Notes: generated by a model not told the origin, from the sequence alone. 64,000 bases of DNA from Mucilaginibacter sabulilitoris (GCF_034262375.1 NZ_CP139558.1:930001-994000); one strand, 5' to 3'. Numbered from the stretch's first letter, positions 8,985-18,649 are shown. Made by a program: numbers and translations.

Positions 8985-9542
8985 ATGCAGACTGACTTTG
9001 AATTGTGGCGCCAGATGAAGGCAGATGATGAAGCTGCGTTTACACAAATTTATAACAGATACTGGGATGTTGCTTACAAAGCTGCTTTTAACCTGTTAAG
9101 GGATGAACAAGCGGCTATGGACATAGTGCAGGATGTTTTTATATGGCTTTGGCATAATAAAACAAAGCTTCAGATAAGCTGCCTCAAAGCTTATATTCTT
9201 ACCGCAGTCAAGTTTAAAGTATTAAACGTGATAAGACAGGGAAAATTCAGGGATGAAATTCTTAAAACATTCCCTGCGCATGAAAGGATCGGTGATTTTA
9301 CTGACTTGGGAATTGAGGTAAAAGAGTTAAAAACATTAATTGCTCATTTTACAGATAAATTACCTGAACAGGCACGTAAAATTTTCCACTTAAGCAGAAA
9401 TGAGCATCTGTCACATAAAGCAATAGCCGAACAGCTAGGTATTTCAGAAAAAACAGTAAAAAATCAAATGAATATTTCGCTTAAAAAACTGAGAAGTTTC
9501 CTCGGCAGGATGTCATTTTGGATGTATTTATTTTTTATGTGA
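8985..9542 (+). CDS. FecI-type ECF RNA polymerase sigma factor
   Basis: A 185-residue sigma-70 family factor of the Bacteroidota FecI-like expansion. Region 2 (about 20-90) contains DEAAFTQIYNRYW and the core-binding AAMDIVQDVFIWLW. Region 4 (about 120-175) carries the helix-turn-helix HKAIAEQLGISEKTVKNQM. Such factors pair with a FecR anti-sigma factor and switch on a nearby susC/susD pair. Here FecR-susC-susD lie about 3 kb downstream, separated by an unrelated metal-resistance-like cassette. The C-terminus (SFWMYLFFM) looks natural for the family, so the gene appears intact. Its stop codon lies inside the left arm of the inverted repeat bordering the cassette. Confidence 0.92.
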   Translation: MQTDFELWRQMKADDEAAFTQIYNRYWDVAYKAAFNLLRDEQAAMDIVQDVFIWLWHNKTKLQISCLKAYILTAVKFKVLNVIRQGKFRDEILKTFPAHERIGDFTDLGIEVKELKTLIAHFTDKLPEQARKIFHLSRNEHLSHKAIAEQLGISEKTVKNQMNISLKKLRSFLGRMSFWMYLFFM

Positions 9543-9549
9543 ATTTTCT
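9537..9549 (+). repeat. Left arm of 13-bp inverted repeat bordering the cassette
   Basis: ATGTGAATTTTCT here is the exact reverse complement of AGAAAATTCACAT at 12468-12480. It overlaps the sigma factor stop codon, and the truncated RND adaptor frame begins about 8 bp further in. Outward and inward of the arms the match continues imperfectly (T-rich). The two arms bracket the GC-rich genes almost exactly, as expected of an insertion boundary, but AT-rich sequence raises the chance of coincidence. Confidence 0.45.
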
Positions 9550-9556
9550 TTTTTAG

Positions 9557-10165
9557 TCTGCCGCAAACGCTAATGCAGCGATCGCCGATTACCTGACGAT
9601 CAGGTCACCGTTCAATGGCGTGGTAACGGCCAGAAACATTTTTAAAGGGGATTACGTGGATAATGTGGGAAAAACATTGCTGTTCACCGTGGAAGATAAT
9701 TCGGTATTACGCATCGACGTCACCGTCCCGGAAGCTTATACCTCCACCGCCTTGAGCGATAATACGGCCAGCTTTACCGTTGCCGCCAATTCCGGACAGG
9801 TGTATAAGGCTCGTTTGGCGCGAAAGTCGGAAGCTATCGACCCGCAGGTTCGCGGTGAGATCTGGGAATTTACCCTTCCGGGTACCGGAACAGGGCTTAA
9901 ACCGGGCATGTTTGCGCAGGTGAACCTGCCGGTAAACAGGCCACATCCCGGAATCATGGTCCCCTATAAAGCTGTGGTGACCACAGAAGAACGCAAGTTC
10001 GTGATCAGGGTGGAAAACGGAAAAGCGCAATGGGTAGATGTGCGGGCCGGGGTCACCAACGGTGACCGGACGGAAATTGCCGGAAATATAAAACTTGGTG
10101 ACCAGTTGATCAGTTCTCCTAATGAGGAGATCAAAGACGGCCAGCCTGTCAAAGTAAAACATTAA
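9557..10165 (+). pseudogene. N-terminally truncated RND efflux periplasmic adaptor (HlyD/MFP)
   Basis: The frame is the C-terminal part of a membrane fusion protein of an RND efflux pump. Recognisable are the lipoyl-hairpin exit (YLTIRSPFNGVVT), the beta-barrel region (LKPGMFAQVNLPV) and the membrane-proximal end (GDQLISSPNEEIKDGQPVKV). An in-frame stop (9554-9556) sits directly before the first homologous residue, so the signal peptide, coiled coil and first half of the barrel are absent. The only usable start would be GTG at 9620. About 200 residues remain of a family that usually has 350-400. It is the left-most piece of the inserted cassette and probably non-functional. Confidence 0.75.
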
Positions 10166-10176
10166 AGCGTAAAGCT

Positions 10177-10881
10177 ATGGAAAAGGAGAAGGAAAATGAG
10201 CGTCACTTGCAGGATCGGAGGAGCTTTTTAACCAAAAGCGGTATCCTTTTGGCGTCAGGAGCAGCATTACTGACCAGCTGCGAAGAAAAAGACGGCGATG
10301 AAGACGTATCCACTAATGAGGACCTGATGCGCGAGCATGGTGTGCTGAAGCGGATATTACTGATCTATGACGAGGCGGCCAACCGCCTGACTTCCGGCAA
10401 TGATCTGGAGATCGCATTGGTCGGGCAGTCGGCACAACTGATCAAGACCTTTATTGAAGACTATCATGAAAAGCTGGAGGAAGATCACCTGTTCCCCCGC
10501 TTTGAAAAAGCCGGGCAACTGGTGGACCTGGTAAAAACGCTCCGAATTCAGCATGAAAAAGGCCGCATACTGACACAACGGGTCATTGCGGCAACCCGGA
10601 AACAGCAACTGACCGAAGCCGAAAGAGCGGCAGTCGCTGGTGACCTGCGCTGGTTCATCCGGATGTACAGCCCGCATGAGGCAAGAGAGGATACTGTTCT
10701 GTTTCCGGCGCTGCACAAACTCATTTCCAAGCATGAGTATGATTCCCTGGGCGAAGATTTCGAGAAAAAAGAAAAGCAGCAATTCGGGGGTGATGGGTTC
10801 GATATGGCTGTTGATCACGTGACCGCCATTGAAAAGAAAATGAATATTTACGATCTTAATCTTTTTACACCGCCCGTTTAA
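10177..10881 (+). CDS. Tat-type lipoprotein with hemerythrin (HHE) domain
   Basis: A 234-residue protein. The N-terminus has a twin-arginine-like signal (DRRSFLTKSG, then a hydrophobic run) and a lipobox-like LLTSC, so it is probably exported folded and lipid-anchored. The body is a hemerythrin-like four-helix bundle with candidate di-iron ligands in REHGVL, DYHEKLEEDHLFPRFE, QHEKGR and SPHEAREDTVLFPAL. Such domains bind oxygen or sense iron or NO; a specific role cannot be read here. It follows the adaptor fragment by 11 bp and precedes the DoxX gene by 4 bp, so these genes are co-transcribed. Confidence 0.85.
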   Translation: MEKEKENERHLQDRRSFLTKSGILLASGAALLTSCEEKDGDEDVSTNEDLMREHGVLKRILLIYDEAANRLTSGNDLEIALVGQSAQLIKTFIEDYHEKLEEDHLFPRFEKAGQLVDLVKTLRIQHEKGRILTQRVIAATRKQQLTEAERAAVAGDLRWFIRMYSPHEAREDTVLFPALHKLISKHEYDSLGEDFEKKEKQQFGGDGFDMAVDHVTAIEKKMNIYDLNLFTPPV

Positions 10882-10885
10882 GCCG

Positions 10886-11311
10886 ATGAAAAGACCACCA
10901 TTTTATCCTTTCGCAGGCAACGTGATCGTCCGGCTGCTGGTCGGCCTTGTTTTCCTTTCTGAAGGCATACAAAAATTGCTGTTCCCGGTCGCGAACGGTT
11001 CGGGGCGCTTTCAAAAGATCGGCATTCCGTACCCGGATTTTTTTGGCCCGTTCGTAGGAATAACAGAGATCGTTTGTGGTCTGTTGTTACTGATCGGTTT
11101 GTTTGGCAGGATAGCGGCTATACCGCTGCTGATCGTGATCCTCACGGCGATCTGTACCACCAAAATACCGGAATTAATGAGCGACGGTTTCTGGAAAACC
11201 GCCCATGATGGCAAGGCCGATTTCAGTATGCTCATGGGGCTGATCTTTATCCTCATTTTCGGATCAGGCCTTTATTCGCTTGACGAGTTAAGGAACCGGC
11301 GTGGAAAATAG
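10886..11311 (+). CDS. DoxX family membrane protein
   Basis: A 141-residue integral membrane protein with about four hydrophobic helices. The N-terminal VIRLLVGLVFLSEGIQKLLFP is typical of DoxX (written here as two adjoining blocks, VIRLLVGLVF and LSEGIQKLLFP), and GITEIVCGLLLLIGLFGRIA forms the second segment. DoxX proteins are linked to thiosulfate or redox metabolism in some organisms, but most members have no proven role. It sits 4 bp after the hemerythrin gene and overlaps the start of the chromate transporter gene by about 11 bases. Confidence 0.82.
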   Translation: MKRPPFYPFAGNVIVRLLVGLVFLSEGIQKLLFPVANGSGRFQKIGIPYPDFFGPFVGITEIVCGLLLLIGLFGRIAAIPLLIVILTAICTTKIPELMSDGFWKTAHDGKADFSMLMGLIFILIFGSGLYSLDELRNRRGK

Positions 11312-12422
11312 TCGCCTGCGGGAAGTCGCAAGGGTTTTTCTGAAGCTTGGTTTTCTTGGTTTCGGCGGTCCTGCGGTACATATCGCGATGATGGAAGAAG
11401 AGGTGGTTCGTAAACGGCAGTGGATGACGCACGAACATTTCCTCGACCTGATCGGTGCGACCAACCTGATCCCCGGCCCTAATTCCACGGAAATGGCCTT
11501 GCATTGCGGTAAGGAACGCGCCGGTCGGAAAGGTTTGCTGATCGCCGGTGCTTGCTTCATCCTGCCTGCGGTATTCATTACCGGCCTGTTCGCCTGGCTG
11601 TATCAACAATATGGGACTTCGCCGCAGGTGCAGCCCTTTATCTATGGCATTAAGCCGGCTATCATCGGTGTCCTTGTTTCCCTGATGACCACACTCGGAA
11701 AAAAGGCGATTAAGTCTTACGAACTGGCTATCCTGGGCATTGCCGCTTTAGCGATGGCCATATTTGGTGTAAACGAAGCGATCATCCTGTTTGGAACCGG
11801 TGCGTTGGGCATGGTGATCTACACCTTAAAAAGCCGTCCGGCGCAATTATCCGTCTTCATTCCATTATTATCGCTCAGCATTGCTGCGCCACATAACAAA
11901 ACGGAAAACTGGAAGATATTCTGGATATTCCTGAAGGTCGGTTCCATTTTATATGGCAGCGGCTATGTCCTCTTTTCTTTCCTCAACAGTGAATTGGTTA
12001 AACCTGGCATGTTGTCGCAGCAAGTGTTGACAGATGCTATAGCGGTGGGACAATTCACGCCAGGCCCGGTATTTTCATCCGCTACTTTTATCGGCTGGCA
12101 AATGAACGGTTTCAGTGGTGCAGCGCTGGCTACAGTGGGGATATTTATGCCGTCTTTTCTGTTTGTGGGTTTATTAAATCCATTAGTTTCCCGCATGCGG
12201 AAGTCAAAATTATTGTCAGCATTCCTTGATGCGGTGAATGTTTCAGCTATTGCATTGATCCTGGTGGTGTGCTTCGAATTGGGCAAATCGGCGATCACCG
12301 GCTGGCAAAGCATTGTTATTGCATTATTGGGATTTGCGGCCAGCTTTTATTTTAAGAAGCTGAACACCGCATTTGTCATTATCGGCGGCGCAGTACTTGG
12401 TTACCTTTTTACGGTTTTATAA
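11301..12422 (+). CDS. chrA: Chromate transporter, two CHR domains
   Basis: A 373-residue member of the CHR family, which exports chromate. The two homologous halves each start with a conserved block: VFLKLGFLGFGGPAVHIAMM in the first, and FLKVGSILYGSGYVLFSFL in the second. Each also has a glycine/proline loop (NLIPGPNSTEMAL and GQFTPGPVFSSATFIG). About ten membrane helices are visible. The start is a GTG overlapping the end of the DoxX gene. It is the last gene of the cassette; codon third positions are visibly richer in G/C than in the flanking sigma and FecR genes, supporting acquisition as a unit. Confidence 0.92.
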   Translation: MENSRLREVARVFLKLGFLGFGGPAVHIAMMEEEVVRKRQWMTHEHFLDLIGATNLIPGPNSTEMALHCGKERAGRKGLLIAGACFILPAVFITGLFAWLYQQYGTSPQVQPFIYGIKPAIIGVLVSLMTTLGKKAIKSYELAILGIAALAMAIFGVNEAIILFGTGALGMVIYTLKSRPAQLSVFIPLLSLSIAAPHNKTENWKIFWIFLKVGSILYGSGYVLFSFLNSELVKPGMLSQQVLTDAIAVGQFTPGPVFSSATFIGWQMNGFSGAALATVGIFMPSFLFVGLLNPLVSRMRKSKLLSAFLDAVNVSAIALILVVCFELGKSAITGWQSIVIALLGFAASFYFKKLNTAFVIIGGAVLGYLFTVL

Positions 12423-12467
12423 AGTAATGCCGTCTCATCAAACGTGAAAAAAGTGTCTCATTAAAAG

Positions 12468-12480
12468 AGAAAATTCACAT
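12468..12480 (-). repeat. Right arm of 13-bp inverted repeat bordering the cassette
   Basis: AGAAAATTCACAT, exact reverse complement of the left arm at 9537-9549. It lies 46 bp after the chrA stop and just before an AT-rich spacer that looks like the usual sigma-fecR intergenic sequence. Confidence 0.45.
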
Positions 12481-12568
12481 TTTAGAAAAAAAATTCAATT
12501 CCTCTTGGGCCCAACCCTCTGTTGATGTGCCTTAATATTGTATCAGGCAAAATAAAGCTTGAACATCA

Positions 12569-13696
12569 ATGGAACGGGAAGATTTAAAAAGTTTAGCAGA
12601 AAAGATTTTAAATGGCGAGGCTTCTGACGAAGAAATAGCCCACTATATTTCATGGTTCAATTCCTACCAAGATCCTCTTACCGTTATTGAGCACGCTGAT
12701 GAAAAAAAGGCCGCTATTTATGCCGGCATTGAAAATTCCATAAGCCGACCCAGAAACAATATACGATTGATGCTGCGTGTTGCAGCAGCCGCTGTGGTAA
12801 TTTTTGCCCTTACTATAACTACTTACAGCTTATTACAAAAGAAGAGCAATATCCCGACGACCATGGTGTTAGCTGAAAGGGATATCAAACCCGGAGGCAA
12901 TAGGGCTACTCTGACTTTATCAAATGGTAAGCAGATTGTACTTGATGACGCTAAATCTGGCCGTATAGCCGAAGAACAAGGAATAGGAATAAGAAAAAAC
13001 AAAAACGGTCAGGTGGTTTATGATCTTTCCACTGCGGCAACTGGTGGAGTATCGCATCCAATGAACACTATCAGTACGCCGAGAGGCGGACAATATGAGG
13101 TTATATTGCCCGACGGTACCAAAGTCTGGCTTAACGCCGCGTCTTCATTGACCTTTCCTGCTTTGTTTAGCGGCAACGAGCGAGTTGTTGAATTAACGGG
13201 AGAAGGTTATTTCGAGGTGACCAAAGATAAAGCTCATCCTTTCCGGGTTAAATGTCAGAAGCAACAAATAGAAGTATTGGGGACACACTTTGATATCAAC
13301 GCGTATACAGACGAAAAAGCAGTAAAAACAACATTGCTGGAAGGTGCGGTACGTGTAGTGAGCGGTTCAAAAGAAGCGATGCTCATACCGGGGCAACAGA
13401 GTCTTGTTACTTCGGTTAAAAACACCACCCAAATAGCCGTTGACCAAAGCGTAAATCTAAATCAAGTAGTAGCCTGGAAAAACGGGTTGTTTTCATTTAA
13501 CGAAACCGACATACCGACTTTAATGCGTCAGATCAGCCGTTGGTATGATGTTGATATTGTTTATGAGGGTAAAATTCCGGAAGATAAGTTTACCGGAAAC
13601 CTATCCAGGTCTGTAAATCTTTCCAATGTTTTCAGACTTCTTCAATTTACTGGTATTGATTTTAAAATAGAAGGGAGAAAAGTAATTATCAGATAA
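12569..13696 (+). CDS. FecR-family anti-sigma factor / signal transducer
   Basis: A 375-residue single-pass membrane protein that holds a FecI-type sigma factor and relays signals from a TonB-dependent receptor. The cytoplasmic N-terminus (1-68) is followed by one membrane helix (about 70-90). The periplasmic FecR domain (about 125-260) includes NTISTPRGGQYEVILPDGTK and LTGEGYFEVTKD. A DUF4974-type C-terminal domain (about 305-375) with FTGNLSRSVNLSNVF is the part expected to contact the STN domain of the partner SusC. That SusC, with STN, is the next gene. The cognate sigma gene is probably the one at 8985, displaced by the inserted cassette. Confidence 0.93.
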   Translation: MEREDLKSLAEKILNGEASDEEIAHYISWFNSYQDPLTVIEHADEKKAAIYAGIENSISRPRNNIRLMLRVAAAAVVIFALTITTYSLLQKKSNIPTTMVLAERDIKPGGNRATLTLSNGKQIVLDDAKSGRIAEEQGIGIRKNKNGQVVYDLSTAATGGVSHPMNTISTPRGGQYEVILPDGTKVWLNAASSLTFPALFSGNERVVELTGEGYFEVTKDKAHPFRVKCQKQQIEVLGTHFDINAYTDEKAVKTTLLEGAVRVVSGSKEAMLIPGQQSLVTSVKNTTQIAVDQSVNLNQVVAWKNGLFSFNETDIPTLMRQISRWYDVDIVYEGKIPEDKFTGNLSRSVNLSNVFRLLQFTGIDFKIEGRKVIIR

Positions 13697-13762
13697 TCGG
13701 CAAACTGTAATTTACTAAACAATCAGCAGCAAGGTTGCCAGATTGGGGTAGTGGCAAAAAAA

Positions 13763-13789
13763 CCGGAAAGTGTTGCAAGCACCTTCCGG
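13763..13789 (+). terminator. Hairpin between fecR and susC
   Basis: CCGGAAAGTG pairs with CACCTTCCGG with one mismatch across a 7-nt loop. It is followed by only a weak T-containing tract, so it may be an attenuator or processing site rather than a full terminator. A separate start for susC downstream would fit. Confidence 0.4.
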
Positions 13790-13859
13790 CAATATCTTGG
13801 GCTATCCGACTAGACTATTGTGACATAATATTTTCTCTAACCCAAAACCAAACAAAAGT

Positions 13860-16800
13860 ATGCAAATTTCTACTTTTTGTGCGCCGTGTATTAAAAAAAC
13901 GCGGCTCAAAAAACTATTAAAGGTTATGAAGTTAACCGTCTTTTTAATTCTCGTTGGTTTATTACAGGTAAGTGCATCAAGCGTTGCACAACAGATTAGC
14001 CTGTCAGAAAAAAACATTCCACTTGAAAAGCTCTTCAAGAAGCTCGAAAATCAAACGGGTTATACCTTCTTATACAAGGCTGAAACATTAAAAGGTTTCG
14101 CCAATGTAAATGTCGAAATTAATGATGCAACGATTGCAGACGTCCTTAATAAATGCTTTGAAAATAAGCCTTTGGAATACCTTATTATTGACAAGAGCAT
14201 AGTCGTAAAACGTAAGACCGCTCCTGCAACAACGACAGTAAAGCCAACAATTTATGTAGAAGGTACAGTGGTAAATGTAAGTGGCCAGCCGTTGCGGGGC
14301 GTCACTATTAAATTAAAAGGGACAAATTATGGTTGGACTACAGATACAAAAGGCCAGTTTAAGGCAATTGTTGTTGATGAGTCTGCCATATTTCAATTTA
14401 GTTTCATTGGTTATGTAACCAAAGAACTTCCGGTTAAAGGTCTACAGAACCCTGTAACGATAACCATGAATGAAGACATTAGTAAATTAGATGAGGTACA
14501 GGTAATTGCTTATGGCCAAACCACACGCCGGTTTAATGTCGGAGATCAGACTACGGTTAGCGCCAAAGAGATTGAAAAATATCCCGTAAATAACGTTTTG
14601 TCGGTACTGCAGGGCACTGTTCCTGGCATGGTAGTCAGTCAGTCTACAGGTCAGGCGGGAAGCAGTTATAATGTGGTTATCAGAGGGCAAAATGGATTGA
14701 GCACAGGTTCGTCGCCGCTCTATGTTGTTGATGGAATTCCCTATGATGGTGGTGGATATACCTCTCAAAAATCCAGCAGACTCGGTTCAAATAACCAAGC
14801 TTATAACGCCTTAAGCCTCATTAATCCATTAGATATTGAAAGCATTGATGTGTTAAAAGATGCAGCGGCCACTTCTATTTATGGTTCCAGGGGGGCTAAT
14901 GGTGTTATATTGATTACAACTAAAAAGGGAAAATCAGGCGATACCAGAATTGACGTTAACGTTTATAGCGGCATCAGCCAAGCGCTTATTGCACCACAAC
15001 TGTTAAATACACAGCAATATCTGCAATTGCGCAGGGAAGCAAAGAAAAATGATAATGCAGCGATATTGCCTACGGATTATGATCTTAATGGAACCTGGGA
15101 TACCACACGGTATACCAATTGGCCCAAATTGTTCCTGAAGGGCACCGGTTACAGTACTAATACCCAGGCTAGCATATCGGGCGGTAATAATAATATTTCT
15201 TACCTGGTAAGCGGCAATTACAGGCGCACGACCAATGTGCAGCAATTGATTGGAGGCGCGGACCAAACCTCTTCATTGCATTTTAATCTTAACACGGCTA
15301 GTAATAATAAAAGGTTTACTATGCAGTTTACAGGGGGCTATACCTATGATTTCAACAATATACCTAACTTCGATCTAAGCTCTTTTGCATCCATTGCGCC
15401 TAATTCTCCCGACCTTTATATGCCGGATGGCTCACTGAATTTTCAGAACAATACCTTTTTGAATCCTCTTTTATCTTCGAAACTGATAGCCAGAACCTCT
15501 CTTTCGAATATGATTAGCAGTCTTACTGCTAGCTATATCTTAGCAAAGGGCTTGAAAGCGCAGGCAACGGTTGGGTATAATAAACAATCAGTAAATGAAT
15601 TTTTAGCTAGTCCGCTGGCTGCCCTTTCACCAAGTTCCATTGCGCAGGGCGGTAAGGGCCTTGCGGACTATACCTGGAACAATAAAGCATTTTGGAGCAT
15701 TGAACCACAACTGGAATATAAAAGTACCATTGGCAAGGGTGCACTTAATGTGTTAGCTGGTGCCAGCTTGCAAAAACAAATACAGGATGTTACACAATTG
15801 GAAGCTAGCGGGTATACCAATGATTTGCTGATTAATAACATCTCTGCAGGAACCCGTATTGCCAGCTTGGGGAGTGGATATAGTGCCTATAATTATAAAT
15901 ATAGTGCATTATATTCCAGAGCTAGTTATAACTGGGACGGTAAATATATCATTGAGTTCTCTGGAAGGTACGATGGTTCGAGCAAATTTGGCCAGGACCG
16001 TCAATACCATTTCTTTTATGCCACCGGTGCGGAGTGGATATTTAGTTCAGAAAACTTTTTCAAGGATGTATTGCCAATCATCAGTTTCGGCAGAATAAAA
16101 GGAAGTTACGGTACAACCGGTAATGACCAGCTTCCAGCCTATCAGTATCTTGAGAACTTTTCACCGTTTACTTCCACAAACCCCTATCAGGGCATTCCGG
16201 GCATCACGCCGACCAACCTACCTAATCCATATTTAAGCTGGGAAACGGTTGCTAAAGGAAATATTGGACTTGAAATCCAGTTTCTTAAGGGAAGAATTGG
16301 TTTACAAGGTAATTTCTTCAGAAACCGTACGACTGGTATACTTTCAGCGGTACCATTATCGTCAACCACTGGGTTTGCTACCATTACCCAGAATATAGAT
16401 GCCAAAGTTCAAAATAAAGGTTTTGACCTTACATTGAATACGATCAATATTCAATCTAAGGGTATCGTTTGGTCAACCAACTTTATATTTACGAGGCAGG
16501 TCAACGCATTATTGTCGTATCCCAATCCTAACTTGGCTATACAAGAACTGTTGAATCAATCGGTGGGAGCCATTTTGGTTAACCGATATGCCGGCGTTAA
16601 CCCACAAACAGGCCTTTATCAATTTTATGACAGAAACGGAAATATTGTTTCAGCGCCATCCAGTTCCGGAGCAGACCAAGTTAAAACGGTTAGTACTACT
16701 CCCCAATATTTTGGTTCTGTATCCAATTCTATAACCTTTAAAGGTGTTACGCTCAGTTTCCTTTTCCGCGGGGTCAAACAATTAGGGACGAGCAGCTTTG

Positions 16801-17192
16801 CACAAATCCTAGGTGGCCTGGTGCCAGGATTACCAAACGCAAATTATTCTACTGAAGTGCTGGATCATTGGCAGAAAGCCGGCGATATAACGAAGTTTGG
16901 TAAGCTCACCAGCAGTTTTAGCCCTACCCTGATTAATGGTTTAAGTATCAATAGAAACGTGGATGCTTATTACGGAGATGCCTCTTACATCAGACTGCAG
17001 AATGCATCGCTCGCTTATCAATTCAATGATGTAATTGCGAAAAAAATTCACTTGCGTAACCTGCGTGTTTATATGTTGGGAGAAAACTTAGCTACAATTA
17101 GCAATTACAAATTCTCTGACCCTGAGACGCAGAATTATTTGAGAATATCTCCGTTACGTACAATCACCTTTGGGATACAAGCATCACTTTAA
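13860..17192 (+). CDS. SusC/RagA-family TonB-linked outer membrane receptor with STN domain
   Basis: A 1110-residue TonB-dependent transporter. A long signal region with core VMKLTVFLILVGLLQ is followed by an STN (secretin/TonB short N-terminal) domain (about 50-120). A carboxypeptidase-regulatory-like beta sandwich (about 135-215) with SGQPLRGVTIKLKGTN comes next. The plug domain (about 220-340) includes VLQGTVPGMVV and the SusC signature SIDVLKDAAATSIYGSRGAN, and a 22-strand barrel follows. The STN domain signals to FecR, which fits the fecR gene just upstream. The longer start was kept because SusC proteins of this kind usually have about 20 residues before the hydrophobic core. Substrate is unknown; linkage to TlpA-like proteins and an M16 protease suggests something other than simple glycan. 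Confidence 0.93.
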   Translation: MQISTFCAPCIKKTRLKKLLKVMKLTVFLILVGLLQVSASSVAQQISLSEKNIPLEKLFKKLENQTGYTFLYKAETLKGFANVNVEINDATIADVLNKCFENKPLEYLIIDKSIVVKRKTAPATTTVKPTIYVEGTVVNVSGQPLRGVTIKLKGTNYGWTTDTKGQFKAIVVDESAIFQFSFIGYVTKELPVKGLQNPVTITMNEDISKLDEVQVIAYGQTTRRFNVGDQTTVSAKEIEKYPVNNVLSVLQGTVPGMVVSQSTGQAGSSYNVVIRGQNGLSTGSSPLYVVDGIPYDGGGYTSQKSSRLGSNNQAYNALSLINPLDIESIDVLKDAAATSIYGSRGANGVILITTKKGKSGDTRIDVNVYSGISQALIAPQLLNTQQYLQLRREAKKNDNAAILPTDYDLNGTWDTTRYTNWPKLFLKGTGYSTNTQASISGGNNNISYLVSGNYRRTTNVQQLIGGADQTSSLHFNLNTASNNKRFTMQFTGGYTYDFNNIPNFDLSSFASIAPNSPDLYMPDGSLNFQNNTFLNPLLSSKLIARTSLSNMISSLTASYILAKGLKAQATVGYNKQSVNEFLASPLAALSPSSIAQGGKGLADYTWNNKAFWSIEPQLEYKSTIGKGALNVLAGASLQKQIQDVTQLEASGYTNDLLINNISAGTRIASLGSGYSAYNYKYSALYSRASYNWDGKYIIEFSGRYDGSSKFGQDRQYHFFYATGAEWIFSSENFFKDVLPIISFGRIKGSYGTTGNDQLPAYQYLENFSPFTSTNPYQGIPGITPTNLPNPYLSWETVAKGNIGLEIQFLKGRIGLQGNFFRNRTTGILSAVPLSSTTGFATITQNIDAKVQNKGFDLTLNTINIQSKGIVWSTNFIFTRQVNALLSYPNPNLAIQELLNQSVGAILVNRYAGVNPQTGLYQFYDRNGNIVSAPSSSGADQVKTVSTTPQYFGSVSNSITFKGVTLSFLFRGVKQLGTSSFAQILGGLVPGLPNANYSTEVLDHWQKAGDITKFGKLTSSFSPTLINGLSINRNVDAYYGDASYIRLQNASLAYQFNDVIAKKIHLRNLRVYMLGENLATISNYKFSDPETQNYLRISPLRTITFGIQASL

Positions 17193-17203
17193 AAAGAAGA
17201 ATC

Positions 17204-18649
17204 ATGAAACTTAGAAAGATATATTCAACCTCTATATTTATAAGCTCCTTGGTTATACTGAGCGGGCTCACACCAGGCTGTAAAAAAGCAATTGAAGTGG
17301 GTCCGTCACTAGTGGCAGGAAACAGCAGCAATGTCTTTTTGACAAATAATTCCGCTCAAGCCGTAGTATCCGGGGTATACACCAGGTTATCTACCGGCTC
17401 ATTTTTTCAGGGCACGAGCAGTATCAGCTTAAATATGGGACTTGCGGCTGATGAGTTAATGAATATCAGCTCCGCCAGTTCTTCATACGGCACATTTTAT
17501 CAAAACACCTACAATCCGCTTTCTCCACCCCCTTTCTGGTCCGAATTCTATAAAGTCCTGTTTTCCTGCAATACCGCGATTAATGGAATTTCGGGCTCCT
17601 CGACGATTGATGCCGGCGTAAAGAAACAGCTGATTGGTGAGTTAAAGTTTCTGCGTGCTTACACTTATTTCTATGCGGTAAATTTATACGGAACCCCTCC
17701 GTTAACAACGAGCGACGATTATACCGTTAACGGAAACTTAGCCAATAGTGCTGCAGACGACACCTATAAACAAATTTTACAGGACCTTACAGATGCACAA
17801 GCTGCGCTGTCTGACAATGTATATGTTGATGCTTCCGGCGCGGCCGTTACTGACAGGGTAAGGCCTAACAAACAGGTAGCCAGTGCAATGCTGGCGAGGG
17901 TGTATCTGTATCTGCAAGATTGGAAAAACGCCGAAATCCAGGCCAGTGCTATAATTAACAACTCTAACTATTTACTGGTACCGAACCTCAATCAGGTTTT
18001 TCTAAAAGGAAGCAAAGAAACCATCTGGGCATTGCAGCCTGTATCGCAACTATATTTAAACACTATTGATGCTTATTATTTAGTTGTTAACGCAAGTTAC
18101 GCCGCTACCACGCAGCTACCTTTAAATACCAATAACCTGGTAAAAGCGTTCGAAACCGGAGATGCACGTTTAACCAACTGGACAGGGACTTACACGACGA
18201 CCACGGCACCGGTAACCACCTATTATTATGCTTATAAATACAAAGTTGCCTCATTAAGTTCAACGATCGCTGTTACGGAGTATCCTATCGCCATGAGACT
18301 TGCAGAGCAGTATCTGATACGGGCGGAAGCACGTGCTCAGCAGAATAATCTGACTGGAGCAGCAGCTGATCTTAATGCTATCCGCACCCGGGCCGGACTA
18401 GCCAATACTACCGCAAGCACGCAAGCAAATCTTTTAAACGCTATTCTGCATGAACGTCAGGTAGAGCTGTTTAGCGAATGGGGACACCGGTGGTTCGATT
18501 TGAAACGTTCCAATAAACTGGACGCTGTAATGAATGTGGTCGCACCCCAAAAGGGAGGCAGCTGGGCCAGCTTTAAACAATTAATGCCTGTCCCTTCAAA
18601 TGATATCCGGGCAGATGCGAATTTACAACAGAATCCGGGATATAATTAA
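17204..18649 (+). CDS. SusD/RagB-family outer membrane lipoprotein
   Basis: A 481-residue surface lipoprotein partner of the SusC just upstream (11-bp gap). The signal peptide ends at SGLTPGC, a lipobox-like site, with KK after the cysteine. Helical TPR-like repeats include GELKFLRAYTYFYAVNLYG and ASAMLARVYLYLQDWKNAEI. The C-terminal signature RLAEQYLIRAEARAQ, then LFSEWGHRWFDLKR and QNPGYN, is classic for RagB/SusD. It forms the lid that captures ligand over the SusC barrel. A strong hairpin follows the stop, so the transcript may end or be trimmed here. Confidence 0.94.
   Translation: MKLRKIYSTSIFISSLVILSGLTPGCKKAIEVGPSLVAGNSSNVFLTNNSAQAVVSGVYTRLSTGSFFQGTSSISLNMGLAADELMNISSASSSYGTFYQNTYNPLSPPPFWSEFYKVLFSCNTAINGISGSSTIDAGVKKQLIGELKFLRAYTYFYAVNLYGTPPLTTSDDYTVNGNLANSAADDTYKQILQDLTDAQAALSDNVYVDASGAAVTDRVRPNKQVASAMLARVYLYLQDWKNAEIQASAIINNSNYLLVPNLNQVFLKGSKETIWALQPVSQLYLNTIDAYYLVVNASYAATTQLPLNTNNLVKAFETGDARLTNWTGTYTTTTAPVTTYYYAYKYKVASLSSTIAVTEYPIAMRLAEQYLIRAEARAQQNNLTGAAADLNAIRTRAGLANTTASTQANLLNAILHERQVELFSEWGHRWFDLKRSNKLDAVMNVVAPQKGGSWASFKQLMPVPSNDIRADANLQQNPGYN

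Noticed and set aside
13860..13925. Shorter start (13926) for the first SusC
   Set aside because: SusC proteins with STN usually carry about 20 residues before the VMKLT-like hydrophobic core; the longer start fits the family.
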